From JBFWNG01 sp050251195 (lineage in GTDB: Bacteria > Bdellovibrionota_B > Oligoflexia > Oligoflexales > Oligoflexaceae): 64,000 nt of DNA. Both the position numbers and the translations under genes were made by a program. The stretch is taken from the NCBI GenBank assembly GCA_050251195.1, contig JBFWNG010000008.1, forward strand, positions 62,001 to 126,000, given 5' to 3'. Under the pieces are notes generated by a model. That model was not told the DNA's origin and ran no database searches. It worked only from the letters and a program-made list of their open reading frames with translations. The number at the start of each line of letters is the position of its first letter. Positions within the stretch are counted from its first letter, which is position 1. Below, one piece after another: positions 42,684-50,713 of this stretch.

Positions 42684-44114
42684 TTATGTAGCTTCCGCTT
42701 GACCGCTCACCATAGATTTGCGCGGCGCTCTTAAAGAATCCTTTTCATCAGCAACTTTTTCGCGCTCAATGGATACCGGCAGCTTTATGACAAAGCCCTT
42801 TGGAAGGTGGCCGTTCCGTCTTACGAAATGCACCATCAAGTCAGGGTTGTAAGCGAGAATTTCGCTTTCATTGACGCCAAACTTTTTCTTGATCTGACTG
42901 ATCGATTGCCAAGACGGCAGTTTGTACGCTTCGAATTGCATTGGAGTGTCTTCGTCAAGATCGATAAAGTGATCGTATTTATTGGAAAGGGTCAAAAGGA
43001 TGCCCAAAAATTCGCTGTAGAAATTCTTAGAAGCGAATCCGAATCCTCTTCCGTCATAGTTTTCAACTAAATCGGCAAGCTCTGTGCTATGAACACTCTG
43101 AGCAGCTCTTCGGACGCCATAAGCGCCATGGTTATAAGCTGTGACGGCAAGAGGCCAATGGGGGACGATTCCATAGTTTGCCTTGAAGAGTTTGGCTGCC
43201 GCCAGTCCCGATTTAATAGGATCTCGTCTCTCGTCGATTCCAGAATTAATAATGAGATATTCGCGAGCGGCGAATGGCATAAACTGATAAACGCCAGAAG
43301 CGCCTACTTTAGACAACGCGTTGATGTTGAACGAAGACTCTACGAAAGCAATTTTCGCCAGATCCTTTGGGATTCCCAGTTCTTCGAAACTCTTTTCGAT
43401 CGTGGGAAGATAACGCGAGGACATTTCTATGCCCTTCTTGATGAATTCACGTTGGCCGCGCTGCACTCGAATTTCTCCCGCGGCTTTGGAGAATTTGGCG
43501 CGATCAGGGATATGGGACATAAGGTCGTAGACCCTGCGTTCCGCAGGATCAAGATTTGCGTATGAAAAGTCGCGCTTGAGCGACTTTCTGTGCAAACTTC
43601 GAAGAATTTCCGCGTATCGGATTTCTTTAGCTTGGAGGGCCTTTTTTATCTCTATGATATTTCGATTGCTTGTCTCTGGTTCATTGGACCGAGCCATTTC
43701 CAGCACAACTTCAGGGTACTCGGCAACGTGAAGAACAAACTCGTCCTTCGACCAGAGAGCGTATATCTTGTGCCAAAAATGCACTCTCCGTGCGAGTCGT
43801 TCGTCGACCGAAAAGTCTGGGGTGATCTTCAATGCCTGCGTATCTCTCTTTATTGCCGCCTCGGAGCAATGCAGATAGAAAAAACTGATCTTAGCTTGAG
43901 TCGAAACGTGTATCGGCAAGCAGTTGGGGTTTTGATTCATCGTATTGATCCGCGCTTCGTAAACCCCGGTTTCATCAAGAAGGTTTTGATGCGTGAATCT
44001 ATAGCGGGCAGCCATCTCACGCGAAGTCGGCTGGAGTTGATGTCCAACCCATAGACCAGCGCCGGCGACGATCGCGAAAGACACTAAAAGGACAAAATTT
44101 CCGAGAGATCTCAT
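42684..44114 (-). CDS. Membrane-bound lytic transglycosylase (MltD-like) with LysM
   Basis: Cleaves peptidoglycan glycan strands, forming 1,6-anhydro ends. 476 residues from ATG 44114, chosen because GAGGAG lies six bases upstream and the N-terminus is then a hydrophobic anchor (MRSLGNFVLLVSFAIVAGAG). The SLT domain has the catalytic Glu in AFVESSFNINALSKVGASG, then VYQFMPFAAREYL and HWPLAVTAYNHGAYGVRRA. The C-terminus holds a LysM wall-binding motif (ISQIKKKFGVNESEILAYNP). Leads an operon that also encodes NfeD and slipin. Confidence 0.9.
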   Translation of the reverse strand: MRSLGNFVLLVSFAIVAGAGLWVGHQLQPTSREMAARYRFTHQNLLDETGVYEARINTMNQNPNCLPIHVSTQAKISFFYLHCSEAAIKRDTQALKITPDFSVDERLARRVHFWHKIYALWSKDEFVLHVAEYPEVVLEMARSNEPETSNRNIIEIKKALQAKEIRYAEILRSLHRKSLKRDFSYANLDPAERRVYDLMSHIPDRAKFSKAAGEIRVQRGQREFIKKGIEMSSRYLPTIEKSFEELGIPKDLAKIAFVESSFNINALSKVGASGVYQFMPFAAREYLIINSGIDERRDPIKSGLAAAKLFKANYGIVPHWPLAVTAYNHGAYGVRRAAQSVHSTELADLVENYDGRGFGFASKNFYSEFLGILLTLSNKYDHFIDLDEDTPMQFEAYKLPSWQSISQIKKKFGVNESEILAYNPDLMVHFVRRNGHLPKGFVIKLPVSIEREKVADEKDSLRAPRKSMVSGQAEAT

Positions 44115-44450
44115 GCCAGCTCCTCTGGGCAAACGGTTGCCTCTACCGTAGGTTAAGCAACAGGCGTTCCATGTAAAAAACACCAAAATCATTGATGTTT
44201 AAGGAAAAAATGCCTTCAAGAATCCGACAGGTGTCAAGAATTTAAACACTTCTATGGGCCAGCTTCTCATCTTTAAAATTATTGCTGATATCTTAACGTT
44301 TTATTGATTAAGGCTAGTTTTTCCATGTTTTCTTTCCTATAACCTCGACCGGACTGCTCCTAGCTCAGCGACTTTCGCAGGACTCTGTACAGATTGTTGA
44401 GACGTAAGGCGGCAAAACCAGCACTGATCTGATTGAAACCGAAGGCGATT
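44115..44450. other. Divergent upstream region of the transglycosylase and sigma operons
   Basis: This 336-base gap separates two divergent operons and must hold promoters for both. Several A/T-rich runs and a TATAAC at 44338-44343 are present, but no well-spaced -35/-10 pair or ECF-type promoter signature was convincing to the eye. No gene is seen. Confidence 0.4.
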
Positions 44451-45056
44451 ATGTGGCTACAAAAGACTAATAAAGATAAACGGTTAGCTTACCAGGATTT
44501 TTACCAAAAATCCTTTAAGCCCCTGGTGTCCCATCTGAGGCGGCTTGGGATTAAGAATCAGGCTGACCTTGAGGACATCATCCAGGAGACCTATTTGGAA
44601 GCCTACCGGTCATGGGAATCCTTGAAAGACGCCGCCGCAGGCGTTGCTTGGGTGCTTACTATTGGCAGAAGGCAAATGTTCAAACACTTTCGTAAGCAGA
44701 CAGAGAGACAAAACAACATACAAGACAATTTTGACTTCGAAGGCATTGTCGACGAGTCGATTTTCTGCCCGGCAGAAAACATGGAAAATCGAACGATGAC
44801 CCACACCATAATTCAAGAAATTGGAATGATAAAAGACGAACGAAAAAAACGCGCAATTCAACTCTTCTATTTGGAGGACGCCAATCTGACCGACATTGCG
44901 CATTCAACGGGAGTGAATGCTTCCACTCTAACAACTTGGTTCTCTCGGTTCCGGCAAGACATGCGTAAAACCATGCTGCGTCGCAATAGCCAGAAAGGCT
45001 TTTTCGACGTAGCACCGGTACTTCCCATTAACCGTAGACTTCGAGCAAAGCGATGA
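44451..45056 (+). CDS. RNA polymerase sigma factor, sigma-70/ECF type
   Basis: 201 residues from ATG 44451 (AAGG six bases upstream; an earlier TTG at 44433 is also in frame). Region 2: DLEDIIQETYLEAYRSWESL and a region 2.4-like RRQMFKHFRKQTER. Region 4: RKKRAIQLFYLEDANLTDIA and NASTLTTWFSRFRQDMRK, the -35-binding helix-turn-helix. No region 1.1 or 3, as expected for ECF factors. The stop overlaps the start of the next gene (ATGA), so it is coupled to its candidate anti-sigma. It probably drives its own operon. Confidence 0.9.
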   Translation: MWLQKTNKDKRLAYQDFYQKSFKPLVSHLRRLGIKNQADLEDIIQETYLEAYRSWESLKDAAAGVAWVLTIGRRQMFKHFRKQTERQNNIQDNFDFEGIVDESIFCPAENMENRTMTHTIIQEIGMIKDERKKRAIQLFYLEDANLTDIAHSTGVNASTLTTWFSRFRQDMRKTMLRRNSQKGFFDVAPVLPINRRLRAKR

Positions 45057-45769
45057 CGAACATGACGGCACCATTCGACGACATGACCAAAAACCTTGCC
45101 TTCCGCAAACATCTGAAACAAATGTTGACGGAAGAAGCGCTTTCAAACACTAAGGATATCCCGCTAGAAGATATCGATCAATTAGAGTCCAAAACTTGGC
45201 AAGCACTCGCCCTTCGAATTGACCAAGATCGAAAAAAGTGGAGCAACACTGTTTCGGGTGTTTTCAACTTTTTCTCAGACTTGCGGAAGGTTTATATTCT
45301 GGGTCCCGCATTTGCGACGGCTTTACTTGGCTTCTTCTACCTGAAGACCCAACAAGAACCTGAATCTGCGATGGGAATCAAGTCAGGGCAGGACGAGGAA
45401 CAGATTGAGCCAACGCTCGTCGGACTTAGGTTCGCCAAAGTGACGGAGGAAGGCACGTTAAAGTCTGGCGAAGATTTTATGGAGCTGCCCGTAGGCGCCA
45501 CAATTGTTTTCTACGTCGAAGGTAAAAATATCACCAAGGATAATCCACTTACTGTAAAGCTCGAACACGAACTCGCGGATGAACACGATGTTCTCTTTGA
45601 AAACTATGGGTTAACTCAAGATCGTCAGCTACTTTCTGAGGCTACAAGCTATTTTGCCTATACTTTGGCAAAGAAAGGGGTGCATAAGTTCTCTCTTTCG
45701 AATATAAGGAAAAAAACAGAAGAAAAGAAAGACGACGTCGCATTTTCAGTCGTTGCGGTAGGGCCCTAG
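45053..45769 (+). CDS. Membrane protein, candidate anti-sigma factor
   Basis: 238 residues with one transmembrane helix at about residues 80-98 (VYILGPAFATALLGFFYLK). The cytoplasmic N-terminus is 78 residues of charged helix, and about 140 residues lie on the periplasmic side, beta-rich (FMELPVGATIVFYVEGK). The four-base overlap with the sigma gene and the topology are typical of anti-sigma factors. The zinc-binding HxxxCxxC motif of ZAS proteins is absent. The periplasmic part recalls the small beta domains (DUF4384-like) seen next to bacterial caspases, but this is uncertain. Confidence 0.7.
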   Translation: MTNMTAPFDDMTKNLAFRKHLKQMLTEEALSNTKDIPLEDIDQLESKTWQALALRIDQDRKKWSNTVSGVFNFFSDLRKVYILGPAFATALLGFFYLKTQQEPESAMGIKSGQDEEQIEPTLVGLRFAKVTEEGTLKSGEDFMELPVGATIVFYVEGKNITKDNPLTVKLEHELADEHDVLFENYGLTQDRQLLSEATSYFAYTLAKKGVHKFSLSNIRKKTEEKKDDVAFSVVAVGP

Positions 45770-45773
45770 TTGA

Positions 45774-47420
45774 ATGACAAAACAAACGAGCACAATGAGA
45801 AATCTTCTTGCGATCCTTGCGCTCATATCTTCCTTGTCTTCTGCGGCCGAATTAAAAAAGATCCAACTTACCGACAAGGCCATCGAACAAGCCTTTAAAC
45901 CTAAAAGGATTGTGCTCGTCGTCGGGATCAAAGACTTCACGGACAAGAAATTTCGCGAACTCAAATATCCGCTTAAGGACGTTGAAGATATCACGACTTT
46001 CCTTCAGCAGCATAACAAGGTTGAAGCCGACCAATTCATAACTGTTACCAACGAAAACGCCACCGCGAAGAACGTTTTGCATGCGTTTGACGTTCTTGAA
46101 AAAAAGGTGACCTCAGAGGACGACATAGTCATCGTCTATTTTTCCACACATGGCACTCTTGCCTATGACGAGGCAAAAAACTTAAAACGATACGCCGTCG
46201 CGCACGATACGGGATTCGATAATGTTGAGAAAACGGGCGTCGCCATCGACTACATTCAAACCCGCATAGCGCGTTTGAAGTCGAAGAAAAAGGCGCTCAT
46301 TTTGGCGCTTTGCCACTCAGGTTCGGGAAAGTCGCAACTTCCTGAGCCAATCCAAAAAGAATTATTAACACTCAAGAGCGGTTTCTTTCCTCAACCTCTT
46401 CACGAGGTGTCATCGGCTATGATGATACTGTCGGCGAGTTCGTGGGGCCAACCGGCACGGGAGGACGAAAACCTCCGAAACGACATATATACTCACTTTC
46501 TGATCGAAGGCCTCAAGTCATATGACGTCAACCAGGACGGCGGTATTTCGCTGTTCGAAGCTCATGAATACGCACGTTCGCACACCTATGATTTCACTAA
46601 GGGCCAACAAACGCCGTCGGCCCTGCTAAACGTAGAAGGCGCTGATCCCATAATTCTAAATGGTGAAGTTAAAAGAACATCGCGTCCCGTCATCTTCGCC
46701 GACATAGAGGGATACCGAAACCTCCAGCTTCAAGTGGACGGTCAAACCAAGGGAACGCTGTGGAACCCGCAAAAGCTCAACGAGGGCCACGTCAAAATTA
46801 CCCTGGTTGACCCGCAGGATCCGGATCGGCCTGTGATCAATCACCACGTCTTCTTACAGGCCGACCGCACATACCCAGTCTCCAGTTTGATTAAGCGGCC
46901 GCCTTCCTTCTACACAGAAGTTCAGCTGTACGAGCTGCCGCTGCCGCTGGTAGACGACCTGAACCGTCAATCACTCGTTGCGCCCGGCGTCGTTATGGGA
47001 ACAACCCAGATTCTTGCGACAGATTTCAATGCTTCGTTGGGCGTTTACCAAAAGGAAATGACGACAAGGACGCAGATTGATTTCTCGGATTCTCCCGCAC
47101 GCTATCACGCTTTCCTTACCCGCGCAAACGTCGGGCGTAGTTTCTACCCCTTAGACAATCTCAGCATCGAATACGGTCTCGGCCTGAACTACCTAAAGGT
47201 AGACAGAATAGTTTACAACGACGCCTTAGAAGACCCAAAACAGAGTGCCGCTCTTTCTTATCCGAACCTTTTCCTCGGCGTAAAGGCACTCAATCTAGCA
47301 TCGTCGCTATTTGTGGGCGGCGGATTAACTCTTGCGCCTCGCATGAAATTTCCGGCTGACTTCGACGACCATACCCTCAGGCCGATAACGGCAAATGCGA
47401 GCGCAGGTTTCGCGTTTTAG
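45774..47420 (+). CDS. Exported caspase-like protease with EF-hand loop and C-terminal barrel-like domain
   Basis: 548 residues. Signal peptide (MRNLLAILALISSLSSAA, starting at ATG 45774 or eight codons on). Residues 45-290 form a C14 caspase/metacaspase-type p20 domain: IVLVVGIKDF, VIVYFSTHGTLAYDEA with catalytic His126, and LILALCHSGSGKSQ with catalytic Cys180. An EF-hand-like loop DVNQDGGISLFE follows at 251-262, common in bacterial caspase-domain proteins. The final about 150 residues (SLGVYQKEMTT to ITANASAGFAF) read like outer-membrane barrel strands. Four bases separate it from the membrane protein. Likely acts in the periplasm or at the outer membrane. Confidence 0.88.
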   Translation: MTKQTSTMRNLLAILALISSLSSAAELKKIQLTDKAIEQAFKPKRIVLVVGIKDFTDKKFRELKYPLKDVEDITTFLQQHNKVEADQFITVTNENATAKNVLHAFDVLEKKVTSEDDIVIVYFSTHGTLAYDEAKNLKRYAVAHDTGFDNVEKTGVAIDYIQTRIARLKSKKKALILALCHSGSGKSQLPEPIQKELLTLKSGFFPQPLHEVSSAMMILSASSWGQPAREDENLRNDIYTHFLIEGLKSYDVNQDGGISLFEAHEYARSHTYDFTKGQQTPSALLNVEGADPIILNGEVKRTSRPVIFADIEGYRNLQLQVDGQTKGTLWNPQKLNEGHVKITLVDPQDPDRPVINHHVFLQADRTYPVSSLIKRPPSFYTEVQLYELPLPLVDDLNRQSLVAPGVVMGTTQILATDFNASLGVYQKEMTTRTQIDFSDSPARYHAFLTRANVGRSFYPLDNLSIEYGLGLNYLKVDRIVYNDALEDPKQSAALSYPNLFLGVKALNLASSLFVGGGLTLAPRMKFPADFDDHTLRPITANASAGFAF

Positions 47421-47433
47421 GAAAGAAGCGAAC

Positions 47434-49272
47434 ATGATCTGGCAACTTTTTCTTTTCGTTTCTTTACTGACTACCTGTGCAAAGGGAAAGTTGACCAATT
47501 CCCGCGACGAATACCTCAACATTTATGGCGTTTCCCACACACAGCTCTCGAGCGGCGACCATTCGTATCTCATTGGCAGAGCCATTGACGAGAAAGGAAC
47601 CCCCGTAACGGATGCCGAGGTTTACCTACGGTCGTTAGAGGGTTCGGAATCGTCTCGCCCTTTTAATACTCGGACCAATAAGAAAGGCGGATTTTACTTG
47701 AAAGATCTCCCGCCCGACCAATATCGATTATTTATCATCACGAGAGATGTTGGCCTCAATATGGAAGTGACCATTGAGGACGGGGAACACTATGAAATTC
47801 CCGCGGCAGTCGTAACGGACCTCGTTAAAGTAACAGGACGCATAGATTTGAATCGCAAAGTGATCGAGCCCAAAAGCTTCCTCTCCGTGATGAATTCGCC
47901 TTTTTCTACGACCACAGACGATGAAGGTTATTATACGCTTTTGCTTCCCAAAGGGAGATACGTCTTCAGGGCAGCCAAGGATACGTTTATTCCTTATGTT
48001 TCTGACGAGCGTGAAGTGGACCAAAGCGTCGTTTTAGACTTCGTACTCGAACCCAATCCCGAGCCCTCGGGCTTGGTTTCCATAAGAAACGGCGAAGGCA
48101 CTATCGTCCGTGGTCTCAAGACCGATCTTGCTATTGAGACAGTTTCGGGGGTGTCTGAGATGAAGATATCCAGCGCATCCAAAGATGTAAAGCGCGTCAC
48201 CAACATCACGCTGGATGAATGGATACCTGTTGCCAACGCAATAAGTCTGGATCACGCATCGGAAGGGTTTACCACTTTGATGTTCGAGTTTAGAGACGCA
48301 TACAACAGCAAGAGCGACCCTGTGTACGTACGATATTTCAATACCAATCTTGATAGTTCCTGGAAGTTTGTTCAGGGCAAGATTGATCAAGAAATTATTT
48401 TCAAAAAGGGCGACAAGATCGCTCTTTTGTCAGACCCGTTGTTAACGTCGGACAATAGCGGTACCATACCCAATGTCGCCACTGTGTTTTCAAAACCCGT
48501 TATTATAGAACCAGGCACAGAGATCATAGGAGGCGCTGAATTTCGCGGCGACCTCATTATCAACGCCACCCCAACCACAACGGATAAAGTAAATTGGACA
48601 GGCGGTTCAGCACAAGGCTTCTCTTCTCTAGTGCGACTTAACGGCAAGTATGTCTCAATGGATAACCTCAATGCTAAAAACATCGTTTACGAAATATCCA
48701 ATCCTTTAAAACTCAGACAAGACATCGTAATCAAGAATTCCGAACTCAACGATTTTTCCGTCCGATTGCGATACGAGATCTCGGAAAACTTCTCGGATCA
48801 AGATATTGATTTTCGCTTCGACATTGACCACTCTATACTTAGAGAAGGCGACCTTGATTTTGGCTGCAAACTTTCTGAAGGAGCTTCAACGGCGCAGGAG
48901 CCAAAGGCAAGAAATCAAGAATTGAGAACGGAACTAATCTACAACGAATTGTACAAGGTTCAGATAAAACTGAACTGCGTGAAACTCCAGGTGCAGAAGT
49001 TTTCAAGCCACCTAACGCCCCGGTGCAATAACTTTTATGATTTGAAGCCGAACACGTATTATTTTCACTCTGATATTAGCCAGAGCGAGATTGGGAGCAG
49101 CGGTGCGTTGCCGAGTACAGACCTCATCGACTATAACGATCCCGGTCCCAATTATTTCATGGAGCCAATGAAAGTTGCCTTTGTCCACGGCACAGTGGAC
49201 TCTCCTCAAAAAACTTTCAGTCCGTTTGTCGGAGCGATTGAAGAAGAGCGGATCGGACTAAATTGTAAATAA
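47434..49272 (+). CDS. Lipoprotein with carboxypeptidase-regulatory-like domain
   Basis: 612 residues from ATG 47434. MIWQLFLFVSLLTTCAKGK gives a lipobox LTTC (Cys15). Residues 45-110 form a carboxypeptidase-regulatory (transthyretin-like) domain: GRAIDEKGTPVTDAEVYLRS and GGFYLKDLPPDQYRLFI; a second such unit follows (DEGYYTLLLPKGRYVFRAAK). The C-terminal half is beta-rich, with a parallel-beta-helix-like part (VIIEPGTEIIGGAEFRGDLI). The start of the gene overlaps the end of the caspase gene's frame region; the 14-residue N-terminal extension in an earlier frame is rejected. Last of the four-gene operon. Confidence 0.8.
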   Translation: MIWQLFLFVSLLTTCAKGKLTNSRDEYLNIYGVSHTQLSSGDHSYLIGRAIDEKGTPVTDAEVYLRSLEGSESSRPFNTRTNKKGGFYLKDLPPDQYRLFIITRDVGLNMEVTIEDGEHYEIPAAVVTDLVKVTGRIDLNRKVIEPKSFLSVMNSPFSTTTDDEGYYTLLLPKGRYVFRAAKDTFIPYVSDEREVDQSVVLDFVLEPNPEPSGLVSIRNGEGTIVRGLKTDLAIETVSGVSEMKISSASKDVKRVTNITLDEWIPVANAISLDHASEGFTTLMFEFRDAYNSKSDPVYVRYFNTNLDSSWKFVQGKIDQEIIFKKGDKIALLSDPLLTSDNSGTIPNVATVFSKPVIIEPGTEIIGGAEFRGDLIINATPTTTDKVNWTGGSAQGFSSLVRLNGKYVSMDNLNAKNIVYEISNPLKLRQDIVIKNSELNDFSVRLRYEISENFSDQDIDFRFDIDHSILREGDLDFGCKLSEGASTAQEPKARNQELRTELIYNELYKVQIKLNCVKLQVQKFSSHLTPRCNNFYDLKPNTYYFHSDISQSEIGSSGALPSTDLIDYNDPGPNYFMEPMKVAFVHGTVDSPQKTFSPFVGAIEEERIGLNCK

Positions 49273-49300
49273 AAAAAGACCGGGCATTGCTTCCCGGCCT
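49271..49300 (-). terminator. Terminator shared by convergent operons
   Basis: CCGGG 49280-49284 and CCCGG 49293-49297 with an extra outer pair, loop of eight. Seven T follow on the minus strand (A-run 49271-49277), so it ends the papain-like gene; on the plus strand the T-run is short, but the stem lies right after the lipoprotein stop. Confidence 0.75.
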
Positions 49301-49317
49301 TCTTGCTATGTTTAGGA

Positions 49318-50436
49318 TCAATAGCCTGGGGGTAAAACAAACAGGCTAAGGGCACTTGCCGAACCGCCGCTCTCACGAGCGAATGGCAGGTTCATGTACT
49401 CCGCGTCAAATCGTGTATAACCGTCGGTTAAACCACGATCAGGACGGTCTGTTCCCCACGAGTTTTTAGCCACGAGATAACGAACGTCACCCTCGAGCGC
49501 CATCTTCTTAAGGTCATCAGAAACGTCGCCTTCTTCGATAGAAAAGAAGCCGCCGTTGCCGTCAGGAACGTTATCTACAGCATAGTCTTCGAGAACCACC
49601 ATGTGGCCGCCTTGTTTGCCCATGCTTCCGGATGCTAATAGCGTCGAACGTTTGAAGGTTGCGTCGGCGATATCAAGCGCGTTGAAATCGATGTACATAG
49701 AAACCACGACAGGTTGGCGATCGTTGATCGCGCGCAGCGCTCTCTTCATGAGGTCTTTGCGGGTTTTGATGACAGCTTCGGATGGGTTGCCATAAACAAC
49801 TGGGTAGTTAACAGTTGTCCAGGCATTCTCGCCAGAAGCAGCTACCGCTTCCGCTAAAGATATGTCGGCACCTGCGCCGGTTTTGCCCACGACAAAGCTG
49901 GAAGCTTCGTGCGCGCGAGCGCGAGCTTCGGCCATATTGACGCCGTATGCTTTGTCGAGAACTTTTTGAACGTTCTCTGGCGTACGGCTAGTAAGCGACT
50001 GAAGTTCGCCCCCTACACCGAGCGCAGCATTGATATATGCCTCAGCATTGTGTTGAACGGCAGACATTTCTTCCGTATCTTCGTTGGGAATAAATTCGCC
50101 TTCAAGCAAGTATCCGTATTTTAGGATGATGTTGCGAGAAACCCACCAGTTGCCGCCGGTTGCGATCGTTGTAATTCCTTTATTAACGATTTGACCGTAC
50201 CAATGCCAGTAGGTCCAATATGTTTCTGAAAGGTTAACTTCTTCGAACGTCGTCGATTTGTGAAGTGATTCGGCCCAAGATGCCGCCGCGTAAAGCCAGC
50301 AGTTACCAATCGATTGTCTCTTCACCCAGCTGTGGTCAACGTCTGTTACTTTGACGTCAGCACCCTTTTCTTGCGTACAAGCGCCGAGGATAAGCGTCAA
50401 TGCGAACGGAGCCATTAGAAACGACTTAAACTTCAT
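49318..50436 (-). CDS. Papain-like cysteine peptidase lipoprotein (C1)
   Basis: 372 residues. Lipobox LILGAC gives Cys20. The catalytic set is complete: oxyanion Gln41 and nucleophile Cys46 in KRQSIGNCWLYAAASWAES, His278 in GKQGGHMVVLEDY, and Asn325 in VAKNSWGTD. There is no pro-domain of the usual kind before Cys46, so it may be active once lipidated or held by other means; the closest layout is the bleomycin-hydrolase-like branch. AGGAG precedes ATG 50436. A surface proteinase that could act on outside proteins. Confidence 0.9.
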   Translation of the reverse strand: MKFKSFLMAPFALTLILGACTQEKGADVKVTDVDHSWVKRQSIGNCWLYAAASWAESLHKSTTFEEVNLSETYWTYWHWYGQIVNKGITTIATGGNWWVSRNIILKYGYLLEGEFIPNEDTEEMSAVQHNAEAYINAALGVGGELQSLTSRTPENVQKVLDKAYGVNMAEARARAHEASSFVVGKTGAGADISLAEAVAASGENAWTTVNYPVVYGNPSEAVIKTRKDLMKRALRAINDRQPVVVSMYIDFNALDIADATFKRSTLLASGSMGKQGGHMVVLEDYAVDNVPDGNGGFFSIEEGDVSDDLKKMALEGDVRYLVAKNSWGTDRPDRGLTDGYTRFDAEYMNLPFARESGGSASALSLFVLPPGY

Positions 50437-50713
50437 AGATACTCCTAAAATATTTTAACGGTAAAAATCGAAATGCTTGAACGCACCGTCTCCCAAAATC
50501 TTCTTTATGACGGATAGTGACGGCTATAATTCAAATTCGAGACCAAAAGGCGTGAATTTTTAACCAACTGAAAGCATTTGTTTTTGTCCCAGCGGCCAAG
50601 AAAAGCCGTTGTCATTTGTCTACTTCGTGGGCACTAAATGTTACCGATTCGACAGGGAAAGGGCGCAAGGGTATTTAGCCGCTAAAGCGCAAGAGACGCT
50701 AATAATTTGGATC

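Noticed and set aside
44210..44450. Riboswitch or attenuator upstream of the sigma operon
   Set aside because: No convincing nested stems or conserved aptamer motifs were found by eye.
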